From Anoplopoma fimbria (lineage: Eukaryota > Chordata > Actinopteri > Perciformes > Anoplopomatidae): 64,000 nt of DNA. This document shows, piece by piece, positions 1 to 14,084 of the stretch; position 1 is the first letter of the stretch; the number at the start of each line of letters is the position of its first letter. Both the position numbers and the translations under genes were made by a program. The stretch is taken from assembly GCF_027596085.1 (NCBI RefSeq), contig NC_072458.1:289001-353000 (forward strand), given 5' to 3'. The notes below the pieces were generated by a model. The model was given only the letters and a program-made list of their open reading frames with translations. It did not search any database and was not told where the DNA came from.

Positions 1-3000
1 AGTAGGGTCACAGCAGTGTCCTAAGAAGTTGGACATTGGCTTCACAGGGCTGCATAGCAAGTTGGCCTTCATGGCAATTGATCAGACAACAGTAGCTCAC
101 CACCATAAAGATCTGAGAGAGCTACCAGCCTGTCAATCCAGTTAAATCCAGGCCTGGTGGGGTTTTTACTCCTGGTGATTTCAGTTCCTTGAAGTTTGAG
201 CTTTGGACTTGTAGTTCCTTTGGAACTCAAAGACTTTAGGTAGCATTCAAGAAGACAATGGGTTATGGGACATACTGTGCAAAATTGCTATTTGTGGTTT
301 ATTGTTACAAATACAACACACCTGGTTGTCTTTAACATTCAGGATTCTGTCTTGCCCCTGTCTTACTATACTATACTGTATACTGTACCATACTGCTAAA
401 AACAGTAACACCTCTTAAAATGTATTTTTAGTGCAAAACACCTCAAGGAACTGGCTTTTCACTCATTAGCAATGTTACGTTTGGACTTGTTATCCACAAG
501 GAGGAGCTGTTGTGTCGTTATTAGACGAGTTCCAAAAGTCAACATGCGCCACCTATAGCAAAGGAATGGAATGAAACCAAAAGACCTACCAATTTTTCTT
601 CAATTTATTACACTTGCATCACCTCTGAGCTAAAATGAAATGGAAAACCATGTATCACTATAATTAATTCTCTAATTATGTGGCATTGGGCACAATTACA
701 GCTTGCCATGTATTTTTACATCACTCTCTTTCCTCTTTGCTCCCTTTGTGAAGAGAGCTGCATTTCTTTTCCATGGGATAAAACACTTATGTTGCCCACT
801 GGGCAAGAATTTGCAGGCTAGTTTAATAGCCCCTTTATTTCACAGTGAACCTGTCTATCCCTGCAGGATATTACCTTTAAAAGCCCTCAAGAGCAGTCTT
901 TATTTTGAAAGGTCAGATGGTATTTTTTATTTTTTTATTACACTCTTCATTCACAAAATGACTGTTTCCCTTTTAATAATTTATTTCCACTCTGCTTTTG
1001 TAGAGATAGCTTCCATCAGCTGTCGGCTACTGCATCACCACTACATCTCAAGTGTGTGAGTGTGATGGTGTTACTTTATGGAAGTCATGCCACTGTTCTC
1101 AAGACCTGCTCCAACCAGCCATGAATGGCCCCAAGGCAGTCTCTCAGAGCATGAACGAAGCCCGCTAAAGGGTGCATTAAGACGTTCCACATTTATGATC
1201 CATGAACTTCCCCACCGCAAAGTGTGTGATTTAAAAAAAAAAAAAGCTCAGGTACAAAAACCGGCTTTGCACTGCCCTTGCTGCCTTTCATGAGCGATTG
1301 GTTTGTGTTCAGTGGGTGAAACCAAACACATTTTTAGTGTGGGCTGTTCAGGTGGATATTTTCAATACAAAATTAATGAGATACATTTCATTTCAAAGTT
1401 TCTTGGCTTGTGTTGTGTGCTTGTCAGAATAAGCAAAGTCTTTCAAAAGCACGGCGTAGCTCACTGCCCTCATAATGCCCATTTGATGTTCATAGCGCTG
1501 TCAGGATGCACCAGTCTGCAAAATGCAAAGATCAAAGCATGTCTAATTTGAACAAATAGTCTGTTTGTTTTCACGACATTTGTTCACGTACAGGGATCAA
1601 TCTAAAAGGTGCAAACCACCTTTGTAGTCGTTTGTTATCCCAATGTCAATCTGGAGTCAATATTTAACAAATATCAATAATTACAACCTTTGAAAATGTT
1701 CAGACATCTCCCTGGACAATTACTGGAGGCTATGCAGGAGATGAAGTGGTGAAAATACTTCAATAACACAATTCTCTCACTCTAGAATCATTATTTATTT
1801 TACACCCACTATACTGATATTTTTCATTTTTTTGTCTGAGTTAATGGATAGACACAAAGGTCGGTTTTGGGTTCCTGCTATAAACCTTGTGTCTTTGTCA
1901 GCCATTGTTTTTACAAGAGTAATAGCAAAGTCTTTTGTGAAGGGGAATTAGGGGAAAGTCTAAAGATCCTTGCCCAGGCACAGGGTTGCAATGCATAATC
2001 TGTCAGTCCTTTCAAGGCACACCTACATGCACATAGTAGATTTGTCCTGTTATCTCTCTGCTGCTTATCTGCATAATTCATTGTTTAGTATTGAGAAATG
2101 GTAGTGGAAGCTCAGGAAAGAGGGCAGGTTCCCATGACAGCTTTCCAATATCTTCAACCTGGTTAATCAAGCAGCAAGTTCATACACACACTAAAGTTTT
2201 ATGCCTCTTAGATTTATTTATTTTTAAATTGTGATAGACGAAGCTGCAACAGAGAGGGGGGAAGTCATATCCAGCCACGGAAAGAAATTAAATATATTTA
2301 CTCATGTACTGCGCTTGAGTACACATTTGAGGCACTTCCACGTTACTTTACCATTTCCTTTTAATCTCATAGAGATATCTTACTTTGTCACCCAACACGT
2401 TTCTATTTACTTTTCAAATGAATGTTTTACTTTAAAAACACATGATATTGCATAACTTATTCAATACAAAGCATTAAAGATTAACCCAGCGTTTCTGAAA
2501 CCTATTTGCTTGAGACCCCTGACAAAACAGCAGTATTTGGACCTCTTGTTACATTTCAGATGGCTGATTTGTTAGCAGTTGTACCAAAGAGACATTCTCC
2601 TTAAAACTTCTCTGAGGGTTTTAATTAAATAAATGTTTGAGGTCAAATGAGGGAAAAATATCCCATATTTCTGAGAAAAAAACAACAACAGTATAATCGA
2701 AAAGCAAAAACTCCATAATCATCTCACAATTCATCATAATTATCTTATAAGAGGCCCAACCCCTAGGTTGAGGGAAACTTGATTACAAGCTTACTGTGTA
2801 TAAGGTACTCTACCTCAAGGGCCCAACTTTATATGAAAAAACAAAGTTCTTTAAGTGCATTTTTCTGATCAGTCTGGAACATTTTTCACATTGTTATTCT
2901 GGTACTTTAACTTAAGCAAAGGTTTGAATACATCTGTTAAATAATATTTGCATGTGAGACACCTTGCCGTGTGTGTGCAAAGAAAATGAGTCAGGAGAAT

Positions 3001-3342
3001 AGACAAAAGGGAATGTGAGTAAAACAAAACTCAGAAACTCAGAAAAAATGTTTAAAATGTTTAAAATTAAAAACAGAATAGAAAGTCTGTCACAGTTGAG
3101 GCACTGCAACAGAGCAACTCGGTGTGGTGCATTGTGGGGCAGAGTCATCTGAATTTCTGATGATGGCTTTGGCACTCCGGGGCAGCTGCAGCAGCAGAGC
3201 TAGTCATCTGCGGTAAAACGGCAGCAAGGCAAGCAGTTCAGCGGGGGAGGGAGGGGGGAGAGAGAGCACTGTGGTGGGGGGAGAGTGGGAGGGGTAAGGG
3301 AAGGATGGGGATGGAAAGGTGATGCGGGATTCAGGTTGGCAC
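1..3342. other. Non-coding stretch, no gene seen
   Basis: AT-rich, stop-dense DNA. The open frames here are short and have no recognisable domain, signal peptide or composition unlike their surroundings. Minor features are a run of 13 A at about 1231-1244, an imperfect TATACT-like stretch near 363-395, and a purine-rich G/A tract at 3241-3320 leading into the GT array. A motif at 2490-2525 weakly resembles a hAT terminus but has no visible partner. Confidence 0.7.
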
Positions 3343-3457
<115 letters not shown>

Positions 3458-3596
3458 CTCTGCCCTCAGCCCTGTCACCCCTCAGTCTCACAGTGGTGAT
3501 TAGCCTGAGCAGGTGCAGGGGATTGTGACCATCTCCAACCGAATTCAGCCTGTAGCGACCGGCACAGAAAAAAAGCTCCATATTGTTTAGGCAGCA

Positions 3597-3668
3597 ATGT
3601 TGAATAGACTAGCTTGTAGGAAATGCCGTATCCAGGAAAACTACGGACTCTTATTCAGTAAGTTATAA
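3597..3668 (+). other. Possible short first coding exon with splice donor (speculative)
   Basis: An ATG at 3597 opens a 23-codon frame (start MLNRLACRKCRI) that crosses a good splice-donor match, GTAAGT at 3658-3663. If the donor is used, the exon would contribute 20 codons plus one base. The peptide is rich in Cys and Arg, as seen in some lipid-modified or alternative N-termini. I do not recognise it as the start of any known protein, and no downstream exon was identified in the window. The upstream 300 bases are GC-richer than average and contain the GT array. Chance occurrence is quite possible, since a GTAAGT hexamer turns up often in 64 kb. Confidence 0.2.
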
Positions 3669-4567
3669 TTTGACATATTGATTTTGTGGTTTTATCTTAA
3701 TGTAGCACGATTTTGCTGAAGGTATGACTCGTGTTTTTTCTGTGTAAGGACCTCAGTTTCGAGGGTTATGGCAAAGTTTATTTAAAGAATAATGATATGT
3801 ACCTATACTGCAGGAAAGGTGTGACATCATGGATTTCTGCTGTTCAGTTGACTGCTGAATATCATTTCACGTTTGCTATCAATTGAATCTGGAGAACAGC
3901 AATAAAATAAACATAGATGACCTGGAAAATCTATGAAAGAAAAATTGAAAGTTAGTTTTAACAATATAGTTAAAAGCCATTGGTGTCTCTCTCCACTGAT
4001 TTTACACATGAAGGTCAGTTTACTCATGATGGAGAGTAATGGCAGTTTTACAGCTTTTTCAGACAAAGCATGTGTTGCAAACTGTGAGTTTCGAGTTAAT
4101 CACACAGGGATGGTCTAATGAGATGCCATCCAGTTGGTTTATGGGAAATGAAGGAACCAGGTTGTCAGGGCATGAGACATGGATGGACCTTTTAAAGTGG
4201 GAAACATTGTACCGGGACCTGACTGGACATCAACAGCAGCAGCAGATTTAATTTAAATGAGACAAACCTGCTGATGAGACGTTTTCAGCCCCTGTGTCAG
4301 TTCAAACGCTGCAAATCTTCCTGATTTCAGTAATTCATGCCGTTTAAGTGCAAATCCAGTTGTCCTGGAGTTTGTCCAAAACTTGTGGGGGGGGAAAAAG
4401 GAACTGATTTTGTGAGAAAAAAATAAATGCACTAACCACTCAAAGCTGAAGTGTCAAACTTGCTTAATCTTCAGACATAGACTAAGAGCCTTCAAGATAA
4501 GGCTTGCAGAATCATTAAAATCATTAAAACACATTTTTATAGATTGGCTTTTATGTGATGTCGTCGT
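3669..4567. other. Non-coding stretch, nothing recognised
   Basis: Unique-looking AT-rich DNA. It contains a short G run followed by A (about 4385-4400). No repeats with clear ends, RNA gene or exon were recognised. Confidence 0.65.
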
Positions 4568-4830
4568 TTTAGTGGTTCATTTTCATTTGGTCTTGGTATT
4601 TTATCTTATATTTGTTTACTATATTTTACCATTATCACTTGATTTTATTTATTTCATTATTTTATTTATTTTATTATTTTATTTATTTTGTTTGTTTATT
4701 TGTTTATTTGGTTGTCACTTATTATTTCATTTTGTTTCTTATGCACTGTCTTGCTGGCTGGTCAGTCAAAGCACTTTGTAAACCTTGTTTTTAAAAGGTG
4801 CTATAAATAAAGTTATTATTATCATTATTT
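4568..4830 (+). mobile_element. 3' tail of a Rex1/L2-like non-LTR retrotransposon
   Basis: A T-rich 3' region with TTTAT-type runs (4640-4735) is followed by the fish LINE end signature GCACTTTGTAAACC (about 4770-4785), then GGTGCTATAAATAAAG (4797-4812), and then TTATTATTATC as the tail repeat. The same order of motifs ends the Rex1-like copy at 18018-18609. No reverse-transcriptase coding remains, so this is a heavily 5'-truncated insertion, which is normal for this class. Assignment to Rex1 rather than another CR1/L2-group LINE rests on similarity of the tail only. Confidence 0.7.
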
Positions 4831-6811
4831 TACCTTGTGAGACTTTCTTCTGACTTGTCATTATCCCATCGCTATTCAGAAAATTGCCTTGATATTTTCA
4901 TTTTCTGATAATGGCGTGCAATGGTACTTTATGATGAGTACATTATATAATGGCCTACATACAATTTGGCCCAGATTCACAAACACCAATTGAGCATAAG
5001 ATCATCATCTTCATAAAGCTTTTTCCTGCTTGTATATGGTTACCTTTGACCTTGATATTCAGTGACCTTTTCAGGATCAGTTTTTCTAGTAGCCTAAAGA
5101 AAACAGTTTACAGTTGTAAACTTGACAATGGAAACAAAACAAATTCCTCCAGGCCCCTGGATTTAAATGGAGAAAAATACCACAATTCAATGTTAAAATA
5201 TTTTACTCTTCTCTCTAAGGCTTGCTTAAGAGTATAAAGAAGCATTAGTGTGTAAATAGAACTGTACTGTGTTCCTCTCTGTATATTTCTTAATAGAAAA
5301 CAAAGAGAATAGCAAATGTCCTTATATACATTTGATTGCGAATCAGTGTTCTAACATAAGTATGTGGAGATTCATCCAATGTGCACAGCATATTTATGTG
5401 GAACAGTGCCTTGTTTTCGACATCGGATTTTGCAGGATCACTGATGTTCTCTTCTCTGACTCTTCCAAAGTACTGTGTTTAACAAGTGAGAGGGGGAAAC
5501 CATGGTTCGACCATGAACTGGATTCTCCTGAGAGTAATTAAGCGGATTGGGTAAAACAGGATTGTGGGCATACATTTAGGAATGTCTGGGACTAATCCGA
5601 GAGGAAAGGGAAGTGGGTATTGTTAGGGACAACAAAGCAGGTCACATGGCTGCAAATGAATGGAAAGTCAAACTCTAATCCAACCCAGAATAGAAAAAAA
5701 CATGTAGTCACACTGCTAAAGTGACAATCAACCATCACTAAATGAGCCTACATTATGTAAGGGGGCTTTTAAGAAAGTCTTTTGACAGAAATTAACTGAA
5801 AAAAGGAAAGAAATATATTTTCACCGCATCGTTCAGTTGCAGAAAAGTACTGCTGCTTGATAAATGAGGGGTTATGTAATGGCAGTGAAGCTTTTCCAAT
5901 GGAGATGTTCATACATGTTGACAAAGTATCCAGTTACATTAATCCCAGCCAAGACAGAATTGATGCCCCGTGCTCTATAATGAGAGAATAAGCACAATGA
6001 TGTGGCGACTTGAATGAGGGAGAAGATCTATGGGCGCTAACACGACATGGCTTTAAGTAGGGCGTCGGGATGGGGAGAGCTGACTATAAAGAGATCATTC
6101 TGATAAATAGACTTGATGAGGCTGGATGGTTGAATGTTCTCTTCACGGGGTAAGCGAGCTGAGCCGTCATGGTGGTAGTTGTGCAGCTCTGATGAAGTAG
6201 AAGGGATTATGACATTAGGTTGGGTAAGCGTCTCTGATTTTGAGGGAGGTTTGGTGCTGCAGCATTAAGTCTGTGCACTCCTTCTGATTCACAGTAGGGA
6301 CGGAGCAATATTTACTGGGTTGACTTGATAGTGACCTTTTTTGATTTAATACTGAACAAAATGTTTTGGGTTTTTTTTCTTTGGCCATAGCTGCATAATC
6401 ATCAGCCCTGTCAGCGGGTCCCAAGAGGCTGCATTTTGATTTTGATACTGTGTGTCTTGTGTGCAAGTAGGATTTATGCTAGTTAGTTAGCAGGTCACCA
6501 AAACCGTAGGATTCATCCTCTGGGGATGATGAATATCAACAGCAAAAGACATACAAATGCATTGATGAGGTTGTGACATATCTTATATAACCAAGGGAAA
6601 CCATGACCTAACAGTAATGCTAGAGAAAACATCAAAAAGGTCAACCAAAATAATGACAAATCACACACAATGACCCCTGTGAGCGCCTCCATCATCGGAG
6701 CGTCATTGTTTGTTAGTGCCATTCAAGAATGACCCATATAATTGTAACAAAAACAATGCATGACAGCACTTTCTGTCCTGCCAGCTCCTATAACTTAAGG
6801 CATGTCCCATA
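4831..6811. other. Non-coding stretch, no gene seen
   Basis: Mostly unique DNA. GGCCCAGATTCAC at 4968-4980 resembles a terminal motif of a DNA transposon and recurs in reverse orientation at 28608-28620. The longest open frames (about 80-95 codons, both strands) show no family features. The reverse frame at 6215-6466 is unremarkable in composition. Confidence 0.6.
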
Positions 6812-7090
6812 GGGCGGCTGTGGCGTAGTGGAGAGCAAGGTAGTTCTCCAATCAGAAGGTCGGTGGTTCGATACCCGGCTTCGGCAGTCGATGTGTTCTT
6901 GGGCAAGACACTTAACCCCAAGTTGCATCGGTGTGGACTGGATGTTGCATGAATGTTAGTTAGAGTCTGATGGTGGCACCTTGATGGTAGCCTGTCATCA
7001 GTGTGTGAATGGGTGAATGATATGTAACATACTACTGACTGTAAGTCGCTTTGGATAAAAGCGTCTGCTAAATGACTGTAATGTAATGTA
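6812..7090 (+). mobile_element. tRNA-derived SINE (V-SINE-like) with L2-type 3' tail
   Basis: The head is tRNA-like, with internal RNA polymerase III promoter boxes: an A box at about 6821-6833 (TGGCGTAGTGG) and a B box, GGTTCGATACC, at 6865-6875. A central block follows, TTGGGCAAGACACTTAACC (about 6899-6917), which recurs in fish V-type SINEs. The 3' end carries CGCTTTGGATAAAAGCGTC (about 7045-7065), the tail shared with L2-type LINEs, and stops in TGTAATG repeats. The length of about 280 bases suits a full-length copy. I saw no clear target-site duplication. It would have been mobilised by a partner LINE. It is not a functional tRNA gene because the cloverleaf is not preserved. Confidence 0.88.
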
Positions 7091-10000
7091 CAGAATAGTT
7101 ATCTTTTTTTAGCTTTTTTACCTCAGAACATGCACATTTTCATAATCTTGTTGAAACAGTTTTGATACAATAGAGACTGATTGGCATTGCGGTCCTATAT
7201 CTACACGAGAAGCGATTGTTGTAGGCAACTCTGTGCTTCTGTTTCAGTGGGAATCAAAAATAGCCCCAAAGGTTTTCACCTGGTTGTTACTTGCAATACT
7301 TGTAGTCCTGAATTCAAAAATTTGAATAAAAATCATAATAATAAGTATCGTTTAACCACATGAGGTATCACACTCAAATGCCACCATATGAAGACGGAGC
7401 AATGCATGTCCCCTGAGAGTTTCAACATCATTCAATTGTAATCACGTTGAGTTAATTGCCATTAGCTTGCCTTCTGTTTACAACGTAACCCACAGGCATT
7501 CTCTGCAGCAATAGTCCTTCTCATTCTGGGCAGATGTGACGGCCAACACAATACTCTCCTGGTGTGTAATTGCTTTGTAGTGCTTTGAGGACACATAAAT
7601 GGGGTCATGAAGGACCAGCCTTGGTTTGACTAGTTTCATCAACAGCGTGTGTAAAAACAAAATGAGACGGGAGAGAGAAAAAAATAGGAAAGAGTCACAA
7701 TGGGTAATAAAGTCAATTCACCTCAGATTTCATGTGTTTTGCGAGGCTTTGAGGATTTTATAGATAATCTGTCGTGATCATTTCTTGACAGTTTTTTCAT
7801 TAATAATATCTCAATAAAATGAATGATACATTTATACAGGGTTGGTAAGAAAGCTTTAATTTACTAAGGTTTATAGCATTAGTAAAAGCTCAAATACATT
7901 GAGAAACCTAAATAAACAAAAAGCCTGAAGGAGAACGATGGAATTCAATTTTCTCAAAACATGTTTTGATATGTTGGTTATTGCTCAGTTAAAGCTCAGT
8001 ATGTTTGTTCTGATTAAATCCCAATAGTAAGTGACAATCAAACTTAATATCCAGATGTGCCCGATGTGACATACAGCTGTTTTTCAGTAACCAGAGTGTG
8101 TAAATTCCATCAATCAGAGTTAATGGCACAAATGTCAGCGGGGCAGGAGGGACAGACATTAGTAAATGCTATTAAGACAATATTAACAGATGGAACAAAT
8201 GGCTGCATCTTCATGCAAAACTTCATTTGAATTTTCCCTTCCTAATCTTTACTTTTAAAAGGGTTCAATGTTTCTTTAATCTAAATTAAAACAGTTAACA
8301 ACCAGTTATGAATGTTCTTCCTATGACATTTTTTTGATTAGTACTGGATCTGAGAATCTGAAATACAAAAACTCCCAATCAAACTTTGGCACAGCACGAA
8401 TAACTGAATTGCATCCCAATACAGCAGTTTTTATTTTTCAATCTGGCGAAATGAAGACCTGAAGTGCAGAACAGGCAAATAGCAGTTCAAATAACACCCA
8501 GGTCTATCTCTTGCTTCGGTGCTCACAGAGAACATCTATGGGAGAGGAGCCGACGATGTGAGTTTGCATTTGTGTGTGTCAACGGGAAACGGATAAGAGG
8601 ACTGAAGCAGCTATTCTCTCGACGGACGCCGTGTCTCCTTTCAGCTGCTTGACACTCAAAGAGGTCTCTCCTCTCTCTTTTCCCCCTGACACTCTCTGTC
8701 TCTCGAACAACACCGACGACATGTGCAAATCCCAAAACACAGTTCCATTAAAACCTTTTGGCTGCTGACAAGGCCCCCAGAAGATGGCTGACATGTCCCG
8801 CCTTTGGGGAGCAGGTTTTAGTCATGTCACCCTATCTCGCTCCCTAAAGTGAGAAATAACAGAGAGAAACCGGCTCGCTGATGCTCTGTGAGGCTGGCGC
8901 TCATGTGTGCATACAAAGGAAACAACCAAGTCTCACCACCAATACGGTAACCCTTGTGAAACGATCTGTGACATCCATGGCATGCGTACGGAGGAGCAGA
9001 GACACACTGATCCTTGACAGCTTTAATGTATGAATTTAGACCCAGTAAGTACAAAAAAAAAAATACAAACAACAAATTGAGTTGGCGTTCACACATCTGC
9101 ATGCTGACATACTGAATTATATCCCAACAAAAATGTATTGTTTTAATACACATCTGTCTAAACGACACAGGGGCATCAGAGGCACTTGAAAATGTTATTT
9201 GCCAAGCAAGCCTGCATTAGAATAAAGTCACGCCGCATGATAAACAATCTAGTCATTCCCAGAGTATTAAGCAGTCTATCAGATCATTTTTTAAAATTTG
9301 TCCATGAGGCTGACTGAACATCTTAGTGATAAACAAATATTTGAATTTAAAAAACCATGAGCAGAGATTACAATTTATAATGTCTATTTTTTATTTAGGC
9401 ATACATAGCTCTAACCATCGAACACATCATAATGCAAGAGTTTTACATAAAAATACACTTCCTCCTAAATCATGAAAAGTAAAGTAAAGAAATAGCCAAT
9501 ATGGTTTTTTTTTGTTAATTCATCTTTAATTCCCCTTGGTGAGCAAAATTGTTTACAAAGTACACTCAACATCAACTGTTCTACTGAAACTACAGAAACG
9601 TCCTTGATTAGCGGGAGATACATGCTGAGGAAACTATCCATCATGACAGAAGCAGCAGCACATTATACACAGTGAATGGACTGATTTTCAAACAATATCG
9701 CTGCCTTTTGTCATGTAATCCGTAAACGATACATCACACCTGTCTTATCAATGAGAAATCTGTAAGCAGTACATCATACCTGTCATATCGACGAGAAACA
9801 ACGAGTGTGGTTCTGTAATTGTGGTGGAGACAGGCATGAAACAAATCAGATTGCCAGATTAAAGGGTTATACTGAGGTTAAAGCATTAATATGGTTTCTA
9901 GTAACCCAACCACAGCTGGCTTGAGCCATACCATATGTCAAGCTGAAAAAATGCGCAACTGTACTAACCCTGCTGTTCTAATCGTCCTTGGAAACAGGAC

Positions 10001-10921
10001 CAAACCGTGATTTCACTCTCTTTTCGTTGTTCAGATGAGTTTACCACCATGTAGGCAGTTTGTGATGCGAAAGGTTAGAATGTTATGAATGAAAGACTAC
10101 ATTAGGGCTGTACTCCACAAAGTCAGGACAAAGAACAACAGCAAGCAAAATGTTTAAACAAAGATAGTAATGTATGCTAAAATAATCCCAAAACGGTATG
10201 CATCAACCCCATTTTTGGCGCATCTCGATTTGTGTCGCCATCCAACATTTCAAGCAACACTTTGCCTGCAGCAGCCTTTAGGTGTGTCATTTTTCACTTT
10301 GAACAAAAAAAACATCAAGTTTCCGTACATGCTATATCTATAAAGAAGAAATCTGCCTTGCAAATGGTTACGGGTTATTTCTTACTGATGTGCTGTCTCG
10401 TAGATTTATTTTTGCAACAAATCACTTGAGATCTATGGAATTCTGCTGTGGTTAACTATTATTAAGTTAGGTTTTACCTCCCGCTTGTGCATTGTCTGGA
10501 TTTGTCACATTTTAGAAAGGGACACATTATGCTTTACATTATTCATATTTTTAGTCAGTTATTTGATTACTCAACAGAGAGACACTGGGGCTTGTCTGTT
10601 TTCTTTTCCATGTTGTATTTCTCTTCTTTGCCAGAAAAGCAAATTGATTGTACGAATCAGTATGAGGCCATTCACATTTGCTGGCAAGTAGCTTTTTCAA
10701 AATGAGTTACAACTTCATGAGTCGACACTACAGCGTGTGAGTTCAAGTTCATGTGCACCCACTGAGTGGAACTTACTCTTGGCAACATTACTCATTCTTA
10801 TCTTCAATAGGATCACTTCATCCATGGAGAGTTAACCATATATTAACATTTTTTTGTGAAAAGCCACACTTTTTAAAAGAGGAGGAGCTGTGTTGAATTA
10901 GGAGCGCTGACAATGCTCCTA

Positions 10922-10940
10922 ATTTGCATCCATTGCAAAT
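10922..10940. promoter_or_regulatory. Inverted repeat with octamer (POU-type) half sites
   Basis: ATTTGCA and TGCAAAT face each other across five bases (10922-10940), and the left arm reads as the octamer ATTTGCAT. Such sites are bound by POU-family transcription factors. One such site alone can arise by chance in AT-rich DNA. No promoter was recognised nearby. Confidence 0.3.
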
Positions 10941-13900
10941 GGGGCCTCTGTCATGGAGCCAAAAACAAAGTGCATGGTGTGAAGTCTGATCTGACCTAAA
11001 CTCTGTTGCCAAGTAAAAAAACTGACAAATGTGCGTTCAAGGCACACACATGTTTGCATAGATGTCAAGATACCAGGGTGCATCCATTTTGCTGGACCTT
11101 TTTAGGAGGCTTTGTTTTCCTCGTCTACCTTACTTTGTGTTATTCCCTTAGCTTTTTGTGATTTTATATACTTGTCTGCAGTTTTTGGAGTAATCATTTT
11201 ATCACACATAAAAAATACTATTCATACAAATTCATTGAATATGATAATTTATTTTCTTTTGTCTGCTTTAAATGGCAGTGGTACTTTACCTTTACCTTAA
11301 ATACACACAGTCTTAGGAAAATGGAAGCTGTTATATCAGCAAACTGCATCTGGCAGTGCTCTATTCAAGGTTTCACTGTTTAATGGGGATGTGTGGCCAT
11401 CAGACACCCTCCAAATCAAAAGTTGCATCTATCTATTCAGCCTCTCAGTATGAGGGAGGCTAATCAAGCCTCTAAAGGATTCCCTTTTTAAAATGGCAGC
11501 GATGACTTTGCTCTTCGTATGCTTTTCTCCAACTCTGCAATGATGGCAGCACGATCAGAGATGATGAGTCGGGTGAATCATTTGCTGAATGTTCTGAGTG
11601 TCCTGCCTAGTTGGTTCACCTCAGATGATAGAAATAAAGTCACTTTTAAATTTAATTTCGTTTATAGAAGCCTGTACTTTGTACCAACTTTACAGATGTG
11701 ACAAGACAAAGTTAAGCAGTAGCTGACAAACAAAGATGCCAGTAGTAAATACATTTAATTAGAAAACATCAGATTAAATGAAGTCCTTTATAACTATGGC
11801 ATCAACATGCAATACCTCAACGTATCCTTATTTTTCAGCATAGTTGAACCATGTTAAATACACTCCTCAGAAATGTATTTAGGAATGATTCAACTAGCAG
11901 ATCTCAGTATTTCATCCTGAGAGCCCCCCCCCCCGCTCCTGAATCCTTTTCCAAATAAAAAGACAAATAAAAATCCATGTGATGGATTGATGAGCAATGA
12001 ATTTGCCTGGAGCATCTGTGAGGGCTAAAAGGGTGAGTTGCCAGCTGATGACACAGCGACGCATTAAGACTGAAGCACTTGGACAATAAAACGCAATCAC
12101 CACGCCACAGTCAGACTGCAACCATCCGCCACAAGTTTTGTTGGAGGCAATTGACTTTTACACCCACTGATTTCTCATCTCAATCTTTGTGAGTGGGCGG
12201 CAAAGTACTGGGAGGGAGAGGCGCGAGACATTATCAGCCTCGCTTTACCTGCAGCTCCATTCAACCTACTCATAGTAAGGGGCTAATTATAATCCTTATC
12301 TTCCACCTGTGACTCCAAAGTGCCCACATTGACAGCTGCCCATTGATATACAAATCACTGATTGAAAAAGGGGCAGCTGAGATTTCCACTTCCTTCTGTA
12401 TAAATAAAACATGACAGTATGCTGATGATATTATCCTTTTCCTCATTCATGCGTATCCAGATTAAGTTTGGAGGCAATGCAGTGGTTGTCAGTGCTGGTT
12501 TTTGATAGCAGTTTTTCTATTTACCCATCAAAACAGTGAAAACCATCTCCAGTAATGAGCTGTTCCTCCCTCCCAAGTATAAAGACCCCAGCTGTCACAG
12601 TGAGCAGCGCTTCCTCCACTCGTGCCTGCCTACTGTATAGTGGGCTGATGCGTGGATGATAATGCCATCACGAGGATTAGTGTCTCTGCAGAGTGCGGCC
12701 TTGCTGCTGTTGTCTCACACCCATCACTTCCACTTTCTGTCTGAAGTTAAAACAAAGCCTCACCGAGGAACAGATGACTCAGATCTTGTTTTCTTTGATA
12801 TAAAACTTGACTCAGTGACACTGACAGAACCAGGTCTTGCTGTGCTTTCTGTTTTTCATTGAATGTATACATTTGCAAAAATCTTGTGTTCTACCTGTAT
12901 TCCGTTACATCATTTGCTGTGTAAAGTACGCTTCTTACATGTACAAAATGCACACAAGTACCTTCCTGTGTTGATGCAAGGTCAGAGCACTGGCTCCTTT
13001 TGTTCCCTTTATGTTGCTTTGATTTTGTAAGAGATTATTTTGAGCATTCTTTTCTTGGAATTTGCTTCCGAGCAATATTTTACCCCAAAGGGATGCAACT
13101 TTATCAGATGGCTGTCTTTTCAGACTAGGTGCGGGGAATTGAGTTAGACGTTTCAAAGACAAAAAATGCCTTTGTTACCAAAAATTCTCTTTGAGATCAT
13201 AATGCAGATATACTCTAAATTAGAAATGGTATTTTAATGCAGCTAAGCAAGAACCGCAATTGTATAACCAATATAGACCTTTTTTTTTTTCCCCTTGCTT
13301 TTGTCCCACTTCTCTCATCAACTCCCCTCTCTCCATCTCTCCTCCTTTCCCCTCTGATGACTTATTAGTCTTTTGCTGGTCTAGCCAGAGTGGATCGCCT
13401 GTCCTTCCTATCCTCCAGACTGCTACCTATTCGTCTGCCTTGTCATGCCTTATTAATGTCTCCTTCTCTGACACAAATTCTCGTGCATAGATTAGACGTA
13501 TTTAACCTTTTTTAAAGAAGAAGAGTCCTGTCCAGCCATCAACCGTTTACACCGCTGCCACAGCATTCCTTTCTACTTTGTATTCTCACTCCCCATCCTA
13601 CATGTGTGATGGATGCTTTCTGCCTGATTCTCCCATTTCTAACTCTCCTTTTAGGTGTCAGTTTAACCTTCTATCTCCGTCCATCTCAGCCACTCCCGCA
13701 GACAATGCTCTCTCCGTCTCTCTCGCTCTCCCGTCTATCTCCGTGGCTCTACCTCAGCATGAATTTTTTATGCGTCCCCTTACATGTCAGCCTCAAGCTG
13801 CAAGGTAGACAAACGCGGCTGAAACAAGCCACGGAGAACACAAGATGAAGTTTCTGGCCAGAGGATAAGCGTGCCAAAAAGGGGCAATGGAGTTATTGCT

Positions 13901-14084
13901 GTAACTGCTGTTTGACCTCTAGAGGATGAACACATAACAAAACATAAACTCTGATCCCACAGCCTGACCTTGTGGCTACGGATTCTCACAGCGCAAGCCT
14001 GACAGAAAGGGACATAGATAATGCAGTATTGGACATCCTAACGATGGTTATTTTATTCATAATAGCTGTGTATATCACTCGTGA

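Noticed and set aside
2490..2560. Possible hAT terminus (CAGCGTTTCTGAAACC)
   Set aside because: Only loosely similar to hAT ends, and no inverted partner or target duplication was found in the next few hundred bases.
6812..6885. Possible tRNA gene
   Set aside because: A and B boxes are present but the cloverleaf pairing is lost and the sequence continues into a SINE body with an L2-type tail.
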